64,000 nucleotides of DNA from Ewingella americana (GCF_006438725.1 NZ_RCZD01000002.1:125294-189293); one strand, 5' to 3'. Counted from the first letter of the stretch, positions 37,776-46,510 are shown. The notes: generated by a model not told the origin, from the letters alone. Numbers and translations: made by a program.

Positions 37776-37791
37776 TGTGATAATTGTCACC
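37776..37791. promoter_or_regulatory. CRP-cAMP site between nagE and nagB
   Basis: TGTGATAATTGTCACC matches TGTGA-N6-TCACA with one deviation. It sits between the two predicted NagC operators, as in the E. coli nagE-nagB region. Confidence 0.78.
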
Positions 37792-37834
37792 AAAAAACAG
37801 TCTTAACAGGCCACAACGCTAGTCAACTTGCAAA

Positions 37835-37855
37835 ACTTATTTTATGATTAAAAAA
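37835..37855. promoter_or_regulatory. second NagC operator, near nagB
   Basis: CTTATTTTATGATTAAAAAA resembles the weaker nagB-side NagC operator. Its centre is about 93 bp from the nagE-side site, like the ~92-bp spacing that loops in E. coli. Confidence 0.5.
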
Positions 37856-37981
37856 ATCTAGACGGTTTTGTGCCGCTCCGTAAACCTAAAGTCTGGTTTA
37901 CGCTTACAGTGACGAATTTTCGAACCACAGCTTTCGAATCCCATACAGTATATTCAAGTTCTGAAAACTAAGAGGTGTGTA

Positions 37982-38785
37982 ATGAGACTAATTCCTTTAA
38001 ACAACACGACCGAAGTTGGCAAATGGGCTGCACGTCATATCGTTGAACGTATCAATGCCTTCAAGCCAACCGCAGAACGTCCTTTCGTTCTGGGCCTGCC
38101 TACTGGCGGTACACCATTAGAAGCCTACAAACACCTTGTTGCTATGCACAAAGCGGGCCAGGTTAGCTTCAAAAACGTGGTAACCTTCAACATGGATGAG
38201 TATGTGGGACTGCCGCAGGAACACCCTGAAAGCTACCATACCTTCATGTACAATAATTTTTTCAACCATGTTGATATTCCAAGCGAAAACATTAATTTGC
38301 TGAACGGTAATGCGCCGGACGTCAACGAAGAGTGTCGCCAGTACGAAGAAAAAATTAAGTCTTATGGCAAAATCAATTTATTCATGGGTGGCGTAGGCAA
38401 CGACGGTCATATCGCATTCAATGAACCCGCGTCATCCCTGGCTTCACGCACCCGTATCAAGACGCTGACTCACGATACCCGTATCGCCAACTCACGTTTC
38501 TTCGATAACGATGTGTCTCAGGTGCCAAAATTCGCCCTGACCGTCGGTGTGGGTACCTTGCTGGATGCAGAAGAAGTGATGATCCTGGTTACCGGCCATG
38601 CTAAAGCGCAAGCGCTTGCCGCCGCCGTTGAAGGCAATATCAACCACATGTGGACCATCAGCTGCCTGCAGTTGCATGCGAAAGCGGTCGTGGTTTGTGA
38701 TGAGCCTTCCACCATGGAACTCAAAATGAAAACCGTTAAGTATTTCCGCGAGTTAGAAGCGGAAAGCATGAAAAACCTTAACTAA
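37982..38785 (+). CDS. nagB: glucosamine-6-phosphate deaminase
   Basis: The 267-residue enzyme (E. coli 266) begins [21 protein letters not shown] and contains [24 protein letters not shown] (catalytic Asp) and [17 protein letters not shown]. It converts GlcN-6-P to Fru-6-P and ammonium and is allosterically activated by GlcNAc-6-P. It is the first gene of nagBACD. A dispersed repeat separates it from nagA. Confidence 0.97.
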   Translation: MRLIPLNNTTEVGKWAARHIVERINAFKPTAERPFVLGLPTGGTPLEAYKHLVAMHKAGQVSFKNVVTFNMDEYVGLPQEHPESYHTFMYNNFFNHVDIPSENINLLNGNAPDVNEECRQYEEKIKSYGKINLFMGGVGNDGHIAFNEPASSLASRTRIKTLTHDTRIANSRFFDNDVSQVPKFALTVGVGTLLDAEEVMILVTGHAKAQALAAAVEGNINHMWTISCLQLHAKAVVVCDEPSTMELKMKTVKYFRELEAESMKNLN

Positions 38786-38790
38786 AAAAT

Positions 38791-38914
38791 TATGCCCAAA
38801 GCCAGTCGCGTTGCGGCAAGGCGGCAACGAAGCGAATCTCCGGGAGCTTACTCAAGTAAGTGACCGGAGTAAGTGAAAGCAGCCAACGCAGCAGCAGCGT
38901 GACTGGAGAAGGGC
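38791..38914 (+). repeat. dispersed palindromic repeat, copy D
   Basis: It starts TATGCCCAAAGCCAGTCGCG and continues GCAAGGCGGCAACGAAGCGA. It then shows stems TCCGGG/CCGGAG and CTTACTCAAGTAAG and ends GGAGAAGGGC. It begins six bases after the nagB stop and ends 20 bp before nagA. The nagBACD transcript therefore carries this hairpin. Confidence 0.83.
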
Positions 38915-38933
38915 AAACGTACGAGGGGGCATG

Positions 38934-40073
38934 ATGTACGCATTGATTAACGGCCGGGTATATACTGGCCACGACGTTCTGGATAACCACGCAGTGGTGA
39001 TTGCCGATGGCAAGATCGAACGTGTCTGCCCGGTAGCTGATCTGCCGGCCAATATCGAAACCCGCGATCTGCACGGCGCACGCCTTGCCCCCGGATTTAT
39101 CGATCTTCAACTCAACGGCTGTGGCGGCGTGCAGTTCAACGATTCACTGGAAGCCATTTCTGTTGAAACGTTAGAAATCATGCAAAAAGCCAATGAAAAA
39201 TCTGGCTGTACCAGCTACTTACCGACGCTTATCACCTGTAGTGATGACTACATGAAGCACGGTATCAGCGTGATGCGCACCTATTTGGAAAAATACCCCA
39301 ATCAGGCGCTGGGCCTGCACCTTGAAGGGCCGTACCTCAGTCCGCTGAAAAAAGGTACCCACAATCCGATTTTCATCCGCAAGCCTGACAGCGCGATGAT
39401 CGACTACCTCTGTGCCAATGCGGATGTCATTACTAAAGTAACGCTGGCTCCTGAGCAGGTTGAAGACAAATTTATCCACCAGTTGCACGATGCCGGCATC
39501 ATTGTTTCCGCCGGGCACTCTAACGCTACCTATGAAGAAGCGCGCAAAGGCTTTGCAGCGGGGATCAGCTTCTCGACGCATCTCTTCAACGCAATGCCCG
39601 CAATCACCGGCCGTGAACCTGGGCTGGTCAGCGCTATCTTTGATACGGCGGAAGTCTATACTGGCGTGATTGTTGACGGACACCACGTTGCCTGGGCAAA
39701 CGTGCGCAATGCTAAAAAACTCAAAGGCGACAAACTGGTTCTGGTAACAGATGCCACTGCACCGGCAGGCGCAGACATACAAGAGTTCATTTTTGCAGGT
39801 AAAACAATATACTATCGTGATGGACTCTGTGTAGACGAGAATGGCACCCTCAGCGGATCGGCGCTAACCATGATCGAAGCAGTACAAAATAGTGTTGAAC
39901 ACGTAGGAATTGCGCTGGACGAAGCACTGCGCATGGCAACGCTGTATGCGGCACGGGCGATAGGTATCGACGACAAACTCGGCACCCTTGAGGCCGGGAA
40001 AGTCGCCAACCTCACTGCGTTTACTCAGGATTTCAACATCACGAAAACTATCGTTAATGGTGACGAAGTTTAA
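38934..40073 (+). CDS. nagA: N-acetylglucosamine-6-phosphate deacetylase
   Basis: The 379-residue amidohydrolase starts [22 protein letters not shown]. Metal and substrate residues are visible in [37 protein letters not shown], and VTDATAPAG, which carries the catalytic Asp. It deacetylates GlcNAc-6-P to GlcN-6-P. ATG 38934 is preferred over ATG 38931 because it better fits the strong GAGGGGG ribosome site, which lies just outside repeat copy D. Confidence 0.96.
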   Translation: MYALINGRVYTGHDVLDNHAVVIADGKIERVCPVADLPANIETRDLHGARLAPGFIDLQLNGCGGVQFNDSLEAISVETLEIMQKANEKSGCTSYLPTLITCSDDYMKHGISVMRTYLEKYPNQALGLHLEGPYLSPLKKGTHNPIFIRKPDSAMIDYLCANADVITKVTLAPEQVEDKFIHQLHDAGIIVSAGHSNATYEEARKGFAAGISFSTHLFNAMPAITGREPGLVSAIFDTAEVYTGVIVDGHHVAWANVRNAKKLKGDKLVLVTDATAPAGADIQEFIFAGKTIYYRDGLCVDENGTLSGSALTMIEAVQNSVEHVGIALDEALRMATLYAARAIGIDDKLGTLEAGKVANLTAFTQDFNITKTIVNGDEV

Positions 40074-40092
40074 TTGAGCGGATAAGGTATTG

Positions 40093-41313
40093 ATGACGAC
40101 TGGCGGACAGGCACAAATCGGCAACGTTGATCTGGTTAAGCAGTTAAACGGCGCGGCGGTTTACCGCCTGATTGATCAGCAGGGGCCAATTTCCCGCATT
40201 CAGATTGCGGATCACAGCCAGTTGGCACCGGCCAGCGTCACCAAAATTACCCGTCAACTCTTAGAGCGCGGGCTGATCAAAGAAGTGGATCAGCAGGCTT
40301 CCACCGGGGGGCGCCGCGCTATTTCGATTATCACCGAAACCCGCCCTTTCCATACCATCGCTATCCGCCTTGGTCGCCACGATGCAACCATTACGTTATA
40401 CGATCTCAGTGCCAAAGCCCTTGCAGAACAACACTATGCGCTGCCAGAGCGCACGCAGGAGACGCTTGAAAACGCCCTGATTTCCGCCATCGCCCAGTTC
40501 ATTGAGTTAAACCAGCGCAAAATCCGCGAGCTGATAGCCATCTCGGTGATCCTCCCAGGCCTGGTTGATCCGAACAAAGGCATCGTGCGCTATATGCCGC
40601 ATATCAGCGTCGGCAACTGGAAATTAGTCGATGCACTGGAAGCAAAATTCAAAGTCACCAGCTTTGTCGGTCACGATATCCGCAGTCTGGCGCTGGCTGA
40701 GCACTATTTCGGTGCAACCCGCGACTGTCAGGACTCCATTTTGGTTCGTTTGCATCGGGGTACAGGTGCAGGAATCATCGTTAACGGGCAAATTTTTCTC
40801 GGCAGTAACGGCAACGTCGGTGAGATTGGCCATATTCAGGTTGACCCATTGGGTGAGCGCTGCCATTGCGGTAACTTCGGCTGTCTGGAAACTGTGGCCG
40901 CCAACTCCGCGATAGAAAACCGCGTCCGCCATCTGTTAACCCAGGGTTACCCGAGCAAACTGACGCTTGATGACTGTTCAATCAGCGCTATCTGTAAAGC
41001 CGCTAACCGCAGCGATGGACTGGCCTGCGAAGTGATTGAGTACGTTGGCCGCCAGTTGGGTAAAGGTGTCGCTATCGCCATTAACTTGTTTAATCCGCAA
41101 AAAGTCGTGATTGCCGGTGAGATCACCGATGCCGAAAAAGTGCTGCTGCCTGCCATTCAAAGCTGCATTAACACCCAAGTGTTGAAGGATTTCCGCCGTA
41201 ATCTGCCCATTGTGAAATCCGAACTTAATCACCAGTCTGCGATTGGCGCTTTCGCGCTGGTCAAGCGGGCTATGCTGAATGGCGTTCTGCTACAGCGTCT
41301 GATGGAAAATTAA
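40093..41313 (+). CDS. nagC: NagC repressor of amino-sugar metabolism (ROK family)
   Basis: The 406-residue protein (E. coli 406) has an N-terminal helix-turn-helix (QGPISRIQIADHSQLAPASVTKITRQLLERGLI). A ROK sugar-binding domain follows with HRGTGAGIIVNG and the zinc motif GERCHCGNFGCLE. It represses nag and chi genes until GlcNAc-6-P binds. Its likely targets in this window are the sites near 33.3, 33.56, 37.75 and 37.84 kb. ATG 40093 matches the E. coli start. Confidence 0.97.
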   Translation: MTTGGQAQIGNVDLVKQLNGAAVYRLIDQQGPISRIQIADHSQLAPASVTKITRQLLERGLIKEVDQQASTGGRRAISIITETRPFHTIAIRLGRHDATITLYDLSAKALAEQHYALPERTQETLENALISAIAQFIELNQRKIRELIAISVILPGLVDPNKGIVRYMPHISVGNWKLVDALEAKFKVTSFVGHDIRSLALAEHYFGATRDCQDSILVRLHRGTGAGIIVNGQIFLGSNGNVGEIGHIQVDPLGERCHCGNFGCLETVAANSAIENRVRHLLTQGYPSKLTLDDCSISAICKAANRSDGLACEVIEYVGRQLGKGVAIAINLFNPQKVVIAGEITDAEKVLLPAIQSCINTQVLKDFRRNLPIVKSELNHQSAIGAFALVKRAMLNGVLLQRLMEN

Positions 41314-41356
41314 GCCGTGGTATAGTGCTGCATTGAAAGGAAGGGAATAGGGACTT

Positions 41357-42109
41357 ATGACGATTAAGAACGTAATTTGCGATATTGACGGCGTGCTGCT
41401 GCACGACAACACCGCGGTACCGGGCGCCGATCTGTTCCTCGCCCGGATCCAGGAACAGGGTATGCCGCTGGTCGTGCTGACCAACTACCCCTCGCAGACT
41501 GCCCAGGATTTAGCCAACCGCTTCTCCGCCGCCGGTCTGGACGTTCCAGAAAGCGCGTTTTATACCTCGGCTATGGCAACCGCTGATTTCCTTAAACGTC
41601 AGGAAGGTAAAAAAGCCTATGTCGTTGGCGAAGGCGCACTGATTCATGAGCTGTATAAAGCGGGTTTCACCATCACCGATATCAACCCAGATTTCGTGAT
41701 CGTCGGTGAAACGCGCTCATATAACTGGGATATGATCCATAAAGCGGCATTCTTTATCGCTAACGGCGCACGCTTTATTGCCACCAACCCGGACAGCCAC
41801 GGCCACGGGTTCTCTCCGGCCTGTGGTGCTCTTTGCGCGCCAATTGAGAAAATCACCGGACGCAAACCTTTCTATGTAGGTAAGCCAAGCCCGTGGATCA
41901 TCCGTTCTGCGCTAAATAAAATGCAGGCTCATTCAGAAGAAACGGTGATTGTCGGCGACAACCTGCGCACAGATATTCTCGCCGGTTTTCAAGCCGGCCT
42001 GGACACTGTCCTTGTACTGTCTGGTGTCTCCACGCTCAATGACGTCGAAGAAATGCCCTTCCGCCCGACCTGGATTTACCCTTCCGTTGCGGATATCGAT
42101 ATGATTTAA
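41357..42109 (+). CDS. nagD: HAD-family ribonucleotide monophosphatase NagD
   Basis: The 250-residue protein has HAD motif I DIDGVLLHDN (nucleophile Asp9), motif II VVLTNYPS and the C-terminal GDNLRTDILAGFQAG. E. coli NagD (250 aa) dephosphorylates UMP and other nucleotides. It ends the nagBACD operon; a GAAAGGAAGGG ribosome site precedes it. Confidence 0.95.
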   Translation: MTIKNVICDIDGVLLHDNTAVPGADLFLARIQEQGMPLVVLTNYPSQTAQDLANRFSAAGLDVPESAFYTSAMATADFLKRQEGKKAYVVGEGALIHELYKAGFTITDINPDFVIVGETRSYNWDMIHKAAFFIANGARFIATNPDSHGHGFSPACGALCAPIEKITGRKPFYVGKPSPWIIRSALNKMQAHSEETVIVGDNLRTDILAGFQAGLDTVLVLSGVSTLNDVEEMPFRPTWIYPSVADIDMI

Positions 42110-42122
42110 CGCGCCATTGTTT

Positions 42123-42154
42123 GTCTGGCCATCGGGCCAGACTCCCCTTTTATC
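42123..42154 (+). terminator. terminator after nagD
   Basis: GTCTGGCC / GGCCAGAC stem with an ATCG loop is followed by TCCCCTTTT. Confidence 0.75.
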
Positions 42155-42440
42155 CTTCCCGACTTTTTCATCCCGCTAAATTTTTGCTCCCCTGCCGATT
42201 GGCCGATAAAATTGCAGATTCCGCAATTAAATTGCATCGAAACTGAGAATCCATCAAAGATCGAACCTCAGTTGCAAACTATTTTTCAGAAGAAGGTGAA
42301 ACTACTTGCACACTATGGTGGTTTTGCCGCATTTTCTTAGTCAACAACGCAGCGAAGTCGAGCCTTTAATGAGAATTCGGCAAAACGCTTAGCAAACACA
42401 ACAATATGACCGTCTGAGAAAAGTCTTTAGGAGAAAAAAT
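42155..42440 (+). other. nagD-asnB intergenic region, unassigned
   Basis: This AT-rich stretch has two AAATTGC/GCAATT-type motifs (for example CCGCAATTAAATTGC at about 42221) that could be regulator half sites. I see no confident promoter. An AGGAG site at about 42429 serves asnB. Confidence 0.4.
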
Positions 42441-44102
42441 ATGTGTTCTATTTTCGGTGTGCTCGATATCAAGACAGACTCCATTGAATTGCGTAAAAAA
42501 GCGCTGGAGTTGTCCCGACTGATGCGTCATCGCGGCCCGGACTGGTCCGGCGTTTACGCCAGCGATAAAGCCATTCTGTGCCACGAACGCCTGTCAATTG
42601 TCGACGTCAACAACGGCGCACAACCGCTGTACAACGCCGCGCACACTCACGTTCTGGCCGTAAACGGTGAAATCTACAACCATCAGGCTTTGCGCGCCGA
42701 ATTAGGTGACCGCTACGAATTCCAAACTGAATCTGACTGCGAAGTGATCCTGGCGTTGTATCAGGAGAAAGGTCCACAATTCCTTGATGAGCTGCAAGGC
42801 ATGTTTGCCTTCATCCTGTATGACACAGAAAAAGACGCCTACATGATTGGCCGCGACCACCTCGGTATCATCCCTCTTTACTATGGTCACGATGAGCACG
42901 GCAACATGTACGTGGCGTCTGAGATGAAGTCGCTGGTGCCGGTTTGCCGCACCATCAAAGAGTTCCCGGCGGGCAGTTACCTGTGGAGCCAGGACGGTGA
43001 AATTCGCGAGTATTATCATCGTGACTGGTTCGATTATGATAACGTCAAAGACAACGTGACCGATGCTAAAGCGCTGAAAGACGCACTCGAAGAGTCGGTA
43101 AAAAGCCACTTGATGTCTGACGTGCCTTACGGGGTATTGCTGTCAGGCGGACTGGATTCTTCCGTCATCTCTGCCATCACCAAGAAATTTGCCGGTCGTC
43201 GTATTGAAGACAAAGATCAAAGCGAAGCCTGGTGGCCACAGCTGCATTCATTTGCAGTGGGTCTGATCGGATCACCGGATCTGAAAGCGGCGCAGGAAGT
43301 CGCCACGCATCTCGGTACTGTGCATCATGAAATTCACTTCACTGTACAGGAAGGTCTGGATGCTATCCGTGACGTGATTTATCACATCGAAACTTATGAT
43401 GTCACTACCATTCGTGCCTCAACGCCGATGTATTTAATGTCACGAAAAATCAAAGCCATGGGCATTAAGATGGTATTGTCAGGTGAAGGCGCTGACGAAG
43501 TTTTGGGCGGTTACCTCTATTTCCATAAAGCACCGAACGCCAAAGAATTCCACGAAGAAACCGTGCGTAAATTGTTGGCGCTGCATATGTATGACTGCGC
43601 GCGTGCCAACAAAGCGATGTCAGCCTGGGGCGTGGAAGCGCGTGTGCCTTTCCTGGATAAAAAATTCCTCGATGTGGCGATGCGCCTCAACCCGAAAGAC
43701 AAGATGTGTGGCAACGGCAAAATGGAAAAACATATCCTGCGCGAATGTTTTGAGTCCTACCTGCCGCACAGTGTCGCCTGGCGTCAAAAAGAGCAGTTCT
43801 CCGATGGCGTAGGTTATAGCTGGATTGACACCTTAAAAGAGGTCGCCGGACAGCAAATTACTGACCAACAGCTCGAAACGGCACATTTCCGCTTCCCGTA
43901 TAACACGCCTGGCTCAAAAGAAGCGTACTTGTACCGCACCATTTTCGAAGAGTTATTCCCTATTCCAAGTGCTGCAGAATGTGTTCCGGGTGGCCCATCA
44001 GTTGCCTGTTCTTCTGCCAAAGCCATCGAATGGGATGAGTCTTTCAAAAACATGAATGATCCATCAGGCCGCGCCGTAGGCGTGCATCAGTCAGCCTACT
44101 GA
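42441..44102 (+). CDS. asnB: asparagine synthetase B (glutamine-hydrolysing)
   Basis: The 553-residue enzyme (E. coli 554) starts MCSIFGVLD, giving the Cys2 nucleophile of the class II glutaminase domain (RHRGPDWSG follows). The C-terminal synthetase domain has the PP-loop GVLLSGGLDSSVISA near residues 232-246 and the SGEGADEVLGGY motif. It forms asparagine from aspartate, glutamine and ATP. It is monocistronic, with a strong terminator after it. Confidence 0.97.
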   Translation: MCSIFGVLDIKTDSIELRKKALELSRLMRHRGPDWSGVYASDKAILCHERLSIVDVNNGAQPLYNAAHTHVLAVNGEIYNHQALRAELGDRYEFQTESDCEVILALYQEKGPQFLDELQGMFAFILYDTEKDAYMIGRDHLGIIPLYYGHDEHGNMYVASEMKSLVPVCRTIKEFPAGSYLWSQDGEIREYYHRDWFDYDNVKDNVTDAKALKDALEESVKSHLMSDVPYGVLLSGGLDSSVISAITKKFAGRRIEDKDQSEAWWPQLHSFAVGLIGSPDLKAAQEVATHLGTVHHEIHFTVQEGLDAIRDVIYHIETYDVTTIRASTPMYLMSRKIKAMGIKMVLSGEGADEVLGGYLYFHKAPNAKEFHEETVRKLLALHMYDCARANKAMSAWGVEARVPFLDKKFLDVAMRLNPKDKMCGNGKMEKHILRECFESYLPHSVAWRQKEQFSDGVGYSWIDTLKEVAGQQITDQQLETAHFRFPYNTPGSKEAYLYRTIFEELFPIPSAAECVPGGPSVACSSAKAIEWDESFKNMNDPSGRAVGVHQSAY

Positions 44103-44133
44103 TCCTCATTTAAGACGACGTTTTCAAACCATT

Positions 44134-44160
44134 AACGGGCCTTTTCAGGCCCGTTTTTTC
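44134..44160 (+). terminator. rho-independent terminator after asnB
   Basis: AACGGGCCT / AGGCCCGTT stem with a TTTC loop, followed by TTTTTC. Confidence 0.92.
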
Positions 44161-44264
44161 GTGTCTAAAGCCAATAAAAATAATGTGTTTTGCTGAATTA
44201 ATCACCACACTGGTTATAACCCAGACAAATGACAGCTTTCAGGGCTTTTTCGTCAAAAAAGAGG

Positions 44265-44300
44265 TTGACGCAAAACGGTCAACTCCGCATAATGCGCCCC
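44265..44300 (+). promoter_or_regulatory. promoter of the tRNA operon with GC-rich discriminator
   Basis: TTGACG (44265-44270), a 17-bp spacer and CATAAT (44288-44293) are followed by GCGCCCC, the GC-rich discriminator typical of stringently controlled stable-RNA promoters. Confidence 0.85.
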
Positions 44301-44333
44301 GCAACGCCGATGAAGGTAGCGCGAAAAAAAGAT

Positions 44334-44410
44334 GGCTACGTAGCTCAGTTGGTTAGAGCACATCACTCATAATGATGGGGTCACAGGTTCGAATCCCGTC
44401 GTAGCCACCA
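44334..44410 (+). tRNA. metT: tRNA-Met (CAT), elongator
   Basis: 77 nt with encoded CCA. The acceptor stem GGCTACG/CGTAGCC pairs fully, and the anticodon loop reads CTCATAA. The sequence matches E. coli elongator tRNA-Met as I recall it. It is the first gene of the cluster. Confidence 0.96.
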
Positions 44411-44418
44411 TCTTTTTT

Positions 44419-44503
44419 GCGGGAGTGGCGAAATTGGTAGACGCACTAGATTTAGGTTCTAGCGCCGCAAGGTGTGCGAGTTCAAGTCTCGCCTCCCGCA
44501 CCA
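44419..44503 (+). tRNA. leuW: tRNA-Leu (TAG)
   Basis: 85 nt with CCA, a long variable arm (class II) and an anticodon loop with TTTAGGT. The acceptor stem GCGGGAG pairs with CTCCCGC. Confidence 0.95.
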
Positions 44504-44527
44504 TTTCCATGCATCGGTAAGCACAGT

Positions 44528-44602
44528 TGGGGTATCGCCAAGCGGTAAGGCACTGGTTTTTGATACCAGCATTCCCAGGTTCGAATCCTGGTACCCCAGC
44601 CA
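44528..44602 (+). tRNA. glnU: tRNA-Gln (TTG), first copy
   Basis: 75 nt with CCA, acceptor TGGGGTA/TACCCCA and anticodon TTG in TTTTTGATA. Confidence 0.95.
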
Positions 44603-44667
44603 TTTTCTTTCTTGTCATACGATTAGTATGTCGCGAAAGAAAACCCAATTTGAAGTAGTTGTACTGT

Positions 44668-44742
44668 TGGGGTATCGCCAAGCGGTAAGGCACTGGTTTT
44701 TGATACCAGCATACCCTGGTTCGAATCCAGGTACCCCAGCCA
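44668..44742 (+). tRNA. glnW: tRNA-Gln (TTG), second copy
   Basis: 75 nt with CCA, nearly identical to the first glutamine tRNA. The differences lie in the anticodon-stem/variable region and the T-arm (ATACCCTGG against ATTCCCAGG), where compensatory changes keep the stem paired. Confidence 0.95.
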
Positions 44743-44825
44743 TACTTCTTATTGATAAGCACTTGAAAATTATTATTAAAATAGTTAACTTGTGCTTGAA
44801 GTTTTGCAGTAAGTCAGTAGAATTT

Positions 44826-44902
44826 GGCTACGTAGCTCAGCTGGTTAGAGCACATCACTCATAATGATGGGGTCACAGGTTCAAATCCCGTCGTAGCCAC
44901 CA
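44826..44902 (+). tRNA. metU: tRNA-Met (CAT), elongator, second copy
   Basis: 77 nt with CCA. It is the same as the first copy except for single changes in the D-loop (CAGCTGG) and the T-loop (TTCAAAT). Confidence 0.95.
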
Positions 44903-44942
44903 TTTTATTGTCTGATGAGTGTTTAGATTGACCTTGTACTTT

Positions 44943-45017
44943 TGGGGTGTCGCCAAGCGGTAAGGCTCTGGTTTCTGATACCAGCATACCCAGGTTCGAA
45001 TCCTGGCACCCCAGCCA
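44943..45017 (+). tRNA. glnV: tRNA-Gln (CTG)
   Basis: 75 nt with CCA, acceptor TGGGGTG/CACCCCA and anticodon CTG in TTTCTGATA. E. coli has two copies of this tRNA at the end of the operon; here there is one. Confidence 0.95.
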
Positions 45018-45023
45018 CCTTAG

Positions 45024-45056
45024 AAAGGCCCGCAATTGTATTGCGGGCCTTTTGCT
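45024..45056 (+). terminator. rho-independent terminator of the tRNA operon
   Basis: A 13-bp perfect stem AAAGGCCCGCAAT / ATTGCGGGCCTTT with a TGT loop, followed by TGCTTTT. Confidence 0.93.
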
Positions 45057-45067
45057 TTTGAATGTCT

Positions 45068-45287
45068 CCCCTTCATACTTCGAGTCGTCTAGAGGCGCCT
45101 ACTTTTGGTGCAGATGCGTTGGCTGCATTCAGTCACCCGACAAATCTGCTGTAAGTAGATTTGAACGCTGCTAGCAGCGGCCCCGAAGGGGTTAGGCCCA
45201 TTAATGGGCCTAATAATCACTTACCTGAACAAGCTCATCGGGATTCCCTCCTTTGCCGCCTTCCTGTAACTCGAATTATTTTGGGGA
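45068..45287 (-). repeat. dispersed palindromic repeat, copy G, expanded by an internal palindrome cluster
   Basis: On the minus strand this begins CCCAAAATAATTCGAGTTAC, then AGGAAGGCGGCAAAGG and CCCGATGAGCTTGTTCAGG, and ends with AGCCAACGCATCTGC and CTCGAAGTATGAAGGGG. Between the usual left and right halves sit about 75 extra bases made of four consecutive short palindromes (45142-45213). The copy lies between the tRNA operon terminator and ubiF. Confidence 0.78.
45142..45213. repeat. run of four consecutive palindromes inside repeat copy G
   Basis: In order: AAATCT...AGATTT hairpin (45142-45162), the 14-bp palindrome CGCTGCTAGCAGCG (45166-45179), CCCCGAAGGGG (45181-45191), and a perfect 22-bp palindrome centred on ATTAAT (45192-45213). 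Confidence 0.8.
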
Positions 45288-45319
45288 CGGGTGAGAGGAT
45301 TTATTTCCTTCCGTCTAAT

Positions 45320-46510
45320 TCAAATCCCTAATGCATACTTCAATGCTTTAGTTTTCAATACTCCCGCTCTTTGCGCAGTCATCAGCGCCAGATTTCTGAG
45401 CACTTTGACCGGCGCTAAATCATTGCTAAACGCAGCATAGAACAGATCCATGCCACTTTGCATCAGCAGGTTATCCAGACGTCGCTGGCGCTGATAGCGT
45501 AGTAGCACACGCTCATCACTCCAGACTTCCTCGCGGCCACGGGCTTTCGCCAGCACATCCAGCAGCGCTTCAACGTCACGGTACCCGAGATTCACGCCCT
45601 GCCCCGCCAACGGATTGATGGTATGCGCCGCATCCCCAACCAGCACCAGCCCCGGTAAGACATAACGCTGAGCGTGGCGGCGTACCAGTGGGAAGGCTCC
45701 AGCCGACAGCGCCGTCACCTCGCCAAGACGTGTGGGGAAAGCCTTCATCACTTCGACGGTCAACTGCGGCATATTCAGAGATTGCAGGTAACGGATGCGC
45801 TGCGGGCTGTCGTACCACACCAGCGATGCATTATGGCCGGACAGTGGCAGGTACGCACGCGGCCCCGACGGGAAAAACTGCTGCCAGGTGGTGTCCTGAT
45901 CGGGCGACGTGGTTGCTACGTTGATCAGCATACAGTTCTGCCGGTACTGCCAGCCATCCACACCAATCCCCGCCAACTGGCGTACCAGTGAATTAGCACC
46001 GTCAGCCGCTATCACCAACTGCGTGTTGATGACTTCCCCGGTGGTTAATTGCAATGACCAGCTTTTATCTTCATGTGAAAGCAGATGGCGCAATTTCGAC
46101 GGGCAGAAACGGGTGAGGTTGGGAAAGCCAGCAAACTGTTGCCACAGCGCCAACTGTAAAACACGATTTTCCACCATAAAACCGAGCTCAGGCAGACCCA
46201 GCGATGTTGCATCAAAAATCACCTTGGAACCGTCATTCTCCCAGGTTTCCAACCTCCGGTAGGGCGTAGAACGCATCTGTTCAACGGCAGACCAGGCACC
46301 CAGTTTTTGCAGAAAACGCACCGATGCGCAGCCGATGGCCGAGATACGCAAATCAACCGGCGCTGAAGCATCGAAACCGGCAGGGTTTTCATTTTCAATC
46401 AGGGCAACGCTAAAACCAAGCTGTGCCAGACCCAGCGCCGCCGCCGCGCCCACCATGCCGCCGCCAACCACGACCGCATCAAAGGATTTATCAGAGTTGT
46501 TCATTTTCAT
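45320..46510 (-). CDS. ubiF: 3-demethoxyubiquinol 3-hydroxylase UbiF (FAD monooxygenase)
   Basis: The 396-residue flavoprotein (E. coli 391) has the N-terminal dinucleotide fold VVVGGGMVGAAAALGLAQ and the second FAD motif GDAAHTINPLAGQGVNLGYRD near residues 285-305. A third signature is IAADGANSLVRQLAG. It introduces the last ring hydroxyl in aerobic ubiquinone synthesis. It is divergent from miaB, as in E. coli. ATG 46504 is an alternative start two codons in. Confidence 0.95.
   Translation of the reverse strand: MKMNNSDKSFDAVVVGGGMVGAAAALGLAQLGFSVALIENENPAGFDASAPVDLRISAIGCASVRFLQKLGAWSAVEQMRSTPYRRLETWENDGSKVIFDATSLGLPELGFMVENRVLQLALWQQFAGFPNLTRFCPSKLRHLLSHEDKSWSLQLTTGEVINTQLVIAADGANSLVRQLAGIGVDGWQYRQNCMLINVATTSPDQDTTWQQFFPSGPRAYLPLSGHNASLVWYDSPQRIRYLQSLNMPQLTVEVMKAFPTRLGEVTALSAGAFPLVRRHAQRYVLPGLVLVGDAAHTINPLAGQGVNLGYRDVEALLDVLAKARGREEVWSDERVLLRYQRQRRLDNLLMQSGMDLFYAAFSNDLAPVKVLRNLALMTAQRAGVLKTKALKYALGI

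Noticed and set aside
44367-44864. Two ~130-codon frames across the tRNA cluster (both strands)
   Set aside because: Their translations are read-through of tRNA sequence (a well-known false annotation type); the six tRNAs fully explain the region.
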